A stretch of 53,415 nt of DNA from Desulfobacter curvatus DSM 3379. GTDB taxonomy: Bacteria > Desulfobacterota > Desulfobacteria > Desulfobacterales > Desulfobacteraceae. The stretch is taken from NCBI RefSeq assembly GCF_000373985.1, contig NZ_KB893062.1:187-53601 (forward strand). Direction: 5' to 3'. A program made the position numbers and the translations under genes. Positions 51,377 through 53,415 of this stretch are shown here, piece after piece. The notes beneath the pieces were generated by a model. That model saw only the letters and a list, made by a program, of their open reading frames with translations, was not told where the DNA came from and did no database searches. The stretch's first letter is position 1. Each line of letters opens with the position of its first letter.

Positions 51377-52803
51377 CTAAAAGTCAAGTGGGCTTCTGCG
51401 CTCTTTGATGGTTCTGGATTTCACGGTATGTGTATAAATCATTGTGGTTCTGACATCACTATGGCCTAAAAGCTCCTGGATAGTTCGGATGTCATAATTT
51501 GCCTGAAGTAGATGACTGGCGTAGCTATGCCGGAAGGTGTGTGCAGTTGCCCTTTTTGTTAACCTTGCTTTGTTGACTGCTTTTTTAATAGCTTTCTGAA
51601 CGTGGGATTCATGGAGGTGGTATCTTCGGATTTCATGGCTACCCTCCACTTCTGTAAGCGTTTTAGCCGGAAAAAACCATTGCCATATAAATTCTTTTCC
51701 TGCATTTTTATATTTCTTCTCGATACTATCAAACATAAAGGCACCATCGTACTTATCGGAAAGGTCTTTCTGGTGCAGCGCGTGTACGTTATCAATCTGA
51801 TGCTTTAACTCATCATACAGAACTTGTGGTATGGGAATCGTTCTGTCTTTTTTCCCTTTTCCGTCATGGACCGTTAATATTCCAGCATCAAAATTGAAAT
51901 TATTAATCCGTAAGTTCAGACATTCGAACAGCCGCAAACCGCATCCGTAAAGCATTTTCACAACCAAATCATAAGGGTGCCTCAGAACCGAAATAATTGT
52001 GTTCACTTCTTCTATAGACAAGACCACCGGTATATATGGTCGTCTTTTCGCTCGAACCACGCCATCAATTTTTCCGAACTCTTTTTGAATCACGTGCCGA
52101 AAAAAGAAAAGCAATGAATTGAATGCCAGGTTCTGTGATGAAGCCGATACTTTTTTTCAACGGCAAGATGGGTTAAAAAACCTTTCACATCATTGACATT
52201 CAGGAGCGATGGAGATTTCGATCGGGTGTATGTCTGGAACTGTCGCACGTATAAGCGGTAAGATTTTAATGTTTTAGAGGAATAATGGCGGACATTGATT
52301 TCATCAGCCAATTGTTTAAATTCAGCCTCCCATGACTGTCCTGTTTCCATATCACTGATTGCATCAGGCTTTACAGCAGGGTTTGATGGTGTGATCGCAG
52401 ACTGTATTTCAGGCTGTGGTGAATAAACGGCACGATTACCTTGAACTTCACCCTGATATGATTGCGGAGCCTCATTAATTTTATCGCGGATTATTTTACC
52501 TGCATCAGAGTTTAGATAAGTCTGCTTGCTTTGTTGTTCCCGGGTAATGAGCCCGAAATATATTTTTATTGCTTTTTGTGCCTGTTGCTTTTGAAACGTC
52601 GACTGCCTTTTTGAATGTAATTTTTCAATAAAATGGGGGACACTACCGACGTCAGCAGGATTGAACTTGTATTTATTGCAAAAATCCAGATAGTACCTCA
52701 ACCATTTCACATAGTGCCAGTGCTCATTTTCCGGGATATTTCTGAAAATCAATTCCCGGTTATAAGCGGCCAGCACATTTTGATTAATCTGAATTAATGC
52801 CAT
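51377..52803 (-). pseudogene. Integron-type tyrosine recombinase with N-terminal extension, frameshifted
   Basis: The catalytic domain has the tyrosine-recombinase residues: Arg in YGCGLRLFECL, Lys in GKGKKDRTIP, His-x-x-Arg in HTFRHSYASHLL, His in LLGHSDVRTTM and Tyr in IYTHT. The segment GSHEIRRYHLHESHVQKAIK matches the extra motif that sets integron integrases apart from other tyrosine recombinases. The core-binding domain (NVRHYSSKTLKSYRLYVRQF) is preceded by about 130 additional residues that look like a second core-binding-type domain, making about 475 residues against the usual 320-340. The two halves lie in different frames: at 52153-52169 a run of seven A (in the gene) needs one more A, giving VEKKVSASSQNLAFNSLLFF. 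Confidence 0.85.
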
Positions 52804-52954
52804 TTGCTGTTTAACTCCACAATTTGAATGTTATCCCGTTAGAAAATTTTATAACACTGGTATAAAATGATTGTCAATTTTATCCTTTATTGATAAAGGG
52901 TTTGTACATGTTATTTGTTGGAGTTATACAGAAAAAAAACTACATAATCACTTG

Positions 52955-53116
52955 TTCACGGCGGCTCCGCCGCCGTGAATCGCGGTGCTGACTTCGTCCA
53001 GTACCTTGTCCAGTCGCCTCTGGCGCCTGAACAAGGTACTGGACCGGTCACTGCACACCGATCAATCAAACTATCGTTTGCTTGATCGGCGCACAGCGCC
53101 GGTCAGCACCGCGATT
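52955..53116. repeat. Nested inverted-repeat structure next to the integrase
   Basis: An outer perfect 15 bp stem, AATCGCGGTGCTGAC (52978-52992) with its complement (53102-53116), encloses two long hairpins: 52996-53044 (18 bp arms with one mismatch, plus CGCC/GGCG inside) and 53058-53089 (14 bp arms with one mismatch, loop TATC), and a small GGCGC/GCGCC hairpin (53088-53100). A separate perfect 11 bp hairpin, TTCACGGCGGC with its complement, directly precedes it (52955-52979). Together it forms a multi-branch junction. No attC core (RYYYAAC/GTTRRRY) is visible. The rest of 52804-52954 holds the integrase promoter region and nothing else I can name. Confidence 0.75.
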
Positions 53117-53128
53117 ATTTTTTAAACC

Positions 53129-53386
53129 ATGGAAGAAATGATCGCTGCAAAATATAATGTTTGGTGGTATTTATCTTTAATCCTACCTGCAATTTTAATG
53201 CTTGCTGCTACGTTTTGGCGTAATAGATATATTATAATTTTTGCTATCATTCTTTCATTAATTGGAACTTACATTTTATGTAATATCTCTGTACGTGAGA
53301 AATGGAAAACTCGATATGATTATCAAATGTCAATTACTTTGTCCGGTTCGCGTCAATTATCTTGTCCGGTTTTTTTATATCAATAA
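53129..53386 (+). CDS. Small membrane protein, cassette-like
   Basis: This 85-residue frame begins 12 bases after the nested inverted repeat, pointing away from the integrase. It has two membrane helices (VWWYLSLILPAILMLAATFW and YIIIFAIILSLIGTYIL) and a charged tail. Its codon use is much more AT-rich than that of the neighbouring genes, as is common for integron cassettes. No family is recognised. The last 20 or so codons run through two direct repeats (53329-53370) and may not be original, so the gene may be cut by a mobile-element end. Confidence 0.5.
   Translation: MEEMIAAKYNVWWYLSLILPAILMLAATFWRNRYIIIFAIILSLIGTYILCNISVREKWKTRYDYQMSITLSGSRQLSCPVFLYQ
53329..53370. repeat. Two 19 bp direct repeats, possible insertion-sequence end
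   Basis: GTCAATTACTTTGTCCGGT (53329-53347) and GTCAATTATCTTGTCCGGT (53352-53370) match at 17 of 19 positions with a four-base spacer. A TG just before the first copy and tandem end repeats recall the termini of IS21-like elements. The window stops too soon to find a transposase. Confidence 0.45.
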
Positions 53387-53415
53387 ATGCTTTTTGAGTG
53401 CATAAATTCTGTTCC

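Noticed and set aside
52955..53116. Classical attC site
   Set aside because: It is palindromic and in the right place, but no RYYYAAC or GTTRRRY core lies at the arm ends.

Overview
The window reads as a chromosomal segment of a strictly anaerobic deltaproteobacterium, most likely a sulfate reducer of the Desulfobacterales. Three things point there: a non-decarboxylating glutaryl-CoA dehydrogenase beside a complete sodium-pumping glutaconyl-CoA decarboxylase (an arrangement known from Desulfococcus), a high density of PAS/histidine-kinase and Usp/receiver proteins, and several uncharacterised enzyme clusters typical of this order. The genus cannot be fixed from the sequence alone.

Layout. 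1-4.3 kb: a broken tyrosyl-tRNA synthetase gene, a decayed glutathione peroxidase, a PAS-like protein, an AraC regulator, a decayed DUF4143 ATPase and thioredoxin 2. 4.5-7.2 kb: a minus-strand thiamin operon (thiM, thiamin-binding protein, thiE, DUF364 protein) behind a likely TPP riboswitch. 7.5-14.7 kb: an EamA transporter, then tetR-tolC-adaptor-RND, a four-gene efflux operon. 14.7-17.0 kb: a molybdate/tungstate ABC transporter. 17.1-20.7 kb: a signalling operon with a Usp-receiver-Usp fusion and two PAS histidine kinases, one frameshifted. 21-26.3 kb: a flagellin, a DUF4410 lipoprotein, and a transglutaminase plus circularly permuted ATP-grasp/alpha-E pair. 26.5-27.5 kb: four tandem copies of a two-hairpin repeat in front of a CBS-domain gene. 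27.7-32.2 kb: the glutaryl-CoA/glutaconyl-CoA sodium-pump operon. 32.4-38.9 kb: a GAK-type cluster (HprK-like kinase, ATP-grasp, phosphatase-like/Nudix fusion, PhoU-kinase fusion, amphi-Trp protein, PHP protein). 39-42.2 kb: a FecBCD-type transporter behind a structured leader. 42.3-45.9 kb: a DUF1611/DgcN-like protein, an enolase-superfamily epimerase and an SAH/MTA-type deaminase. 46-51 kb: an FKBP isomerase, then RtcR divergent from rtcA-rtcB with a consensus sigma-54 promoter and a tRNA-like RNA in the leader. 51.2-53.4 kb: an integron-type integrase (frameshifted), a large nested inverted-repeat structure and a cassette-like small membrane protein.

Three signals deserve most attention. 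First, a dispersed family of about 95-140 bp two-hairpin intergenic elements occurs at six loci (nine copies). Their stems keep pairing despite sequence change, and two copies supply the stop codon of the preceding gene. Second, a tRNA-like RNA sits between a sigma-54 promoter and rtcA. Third, a multi-branch inverted-repeat element lies where a recombination site would be expected beside an integron integrase. Separately, four one-base homopolymer indels break three otherwise well-conserved genes. This raises the question of base-call error versus real decay.
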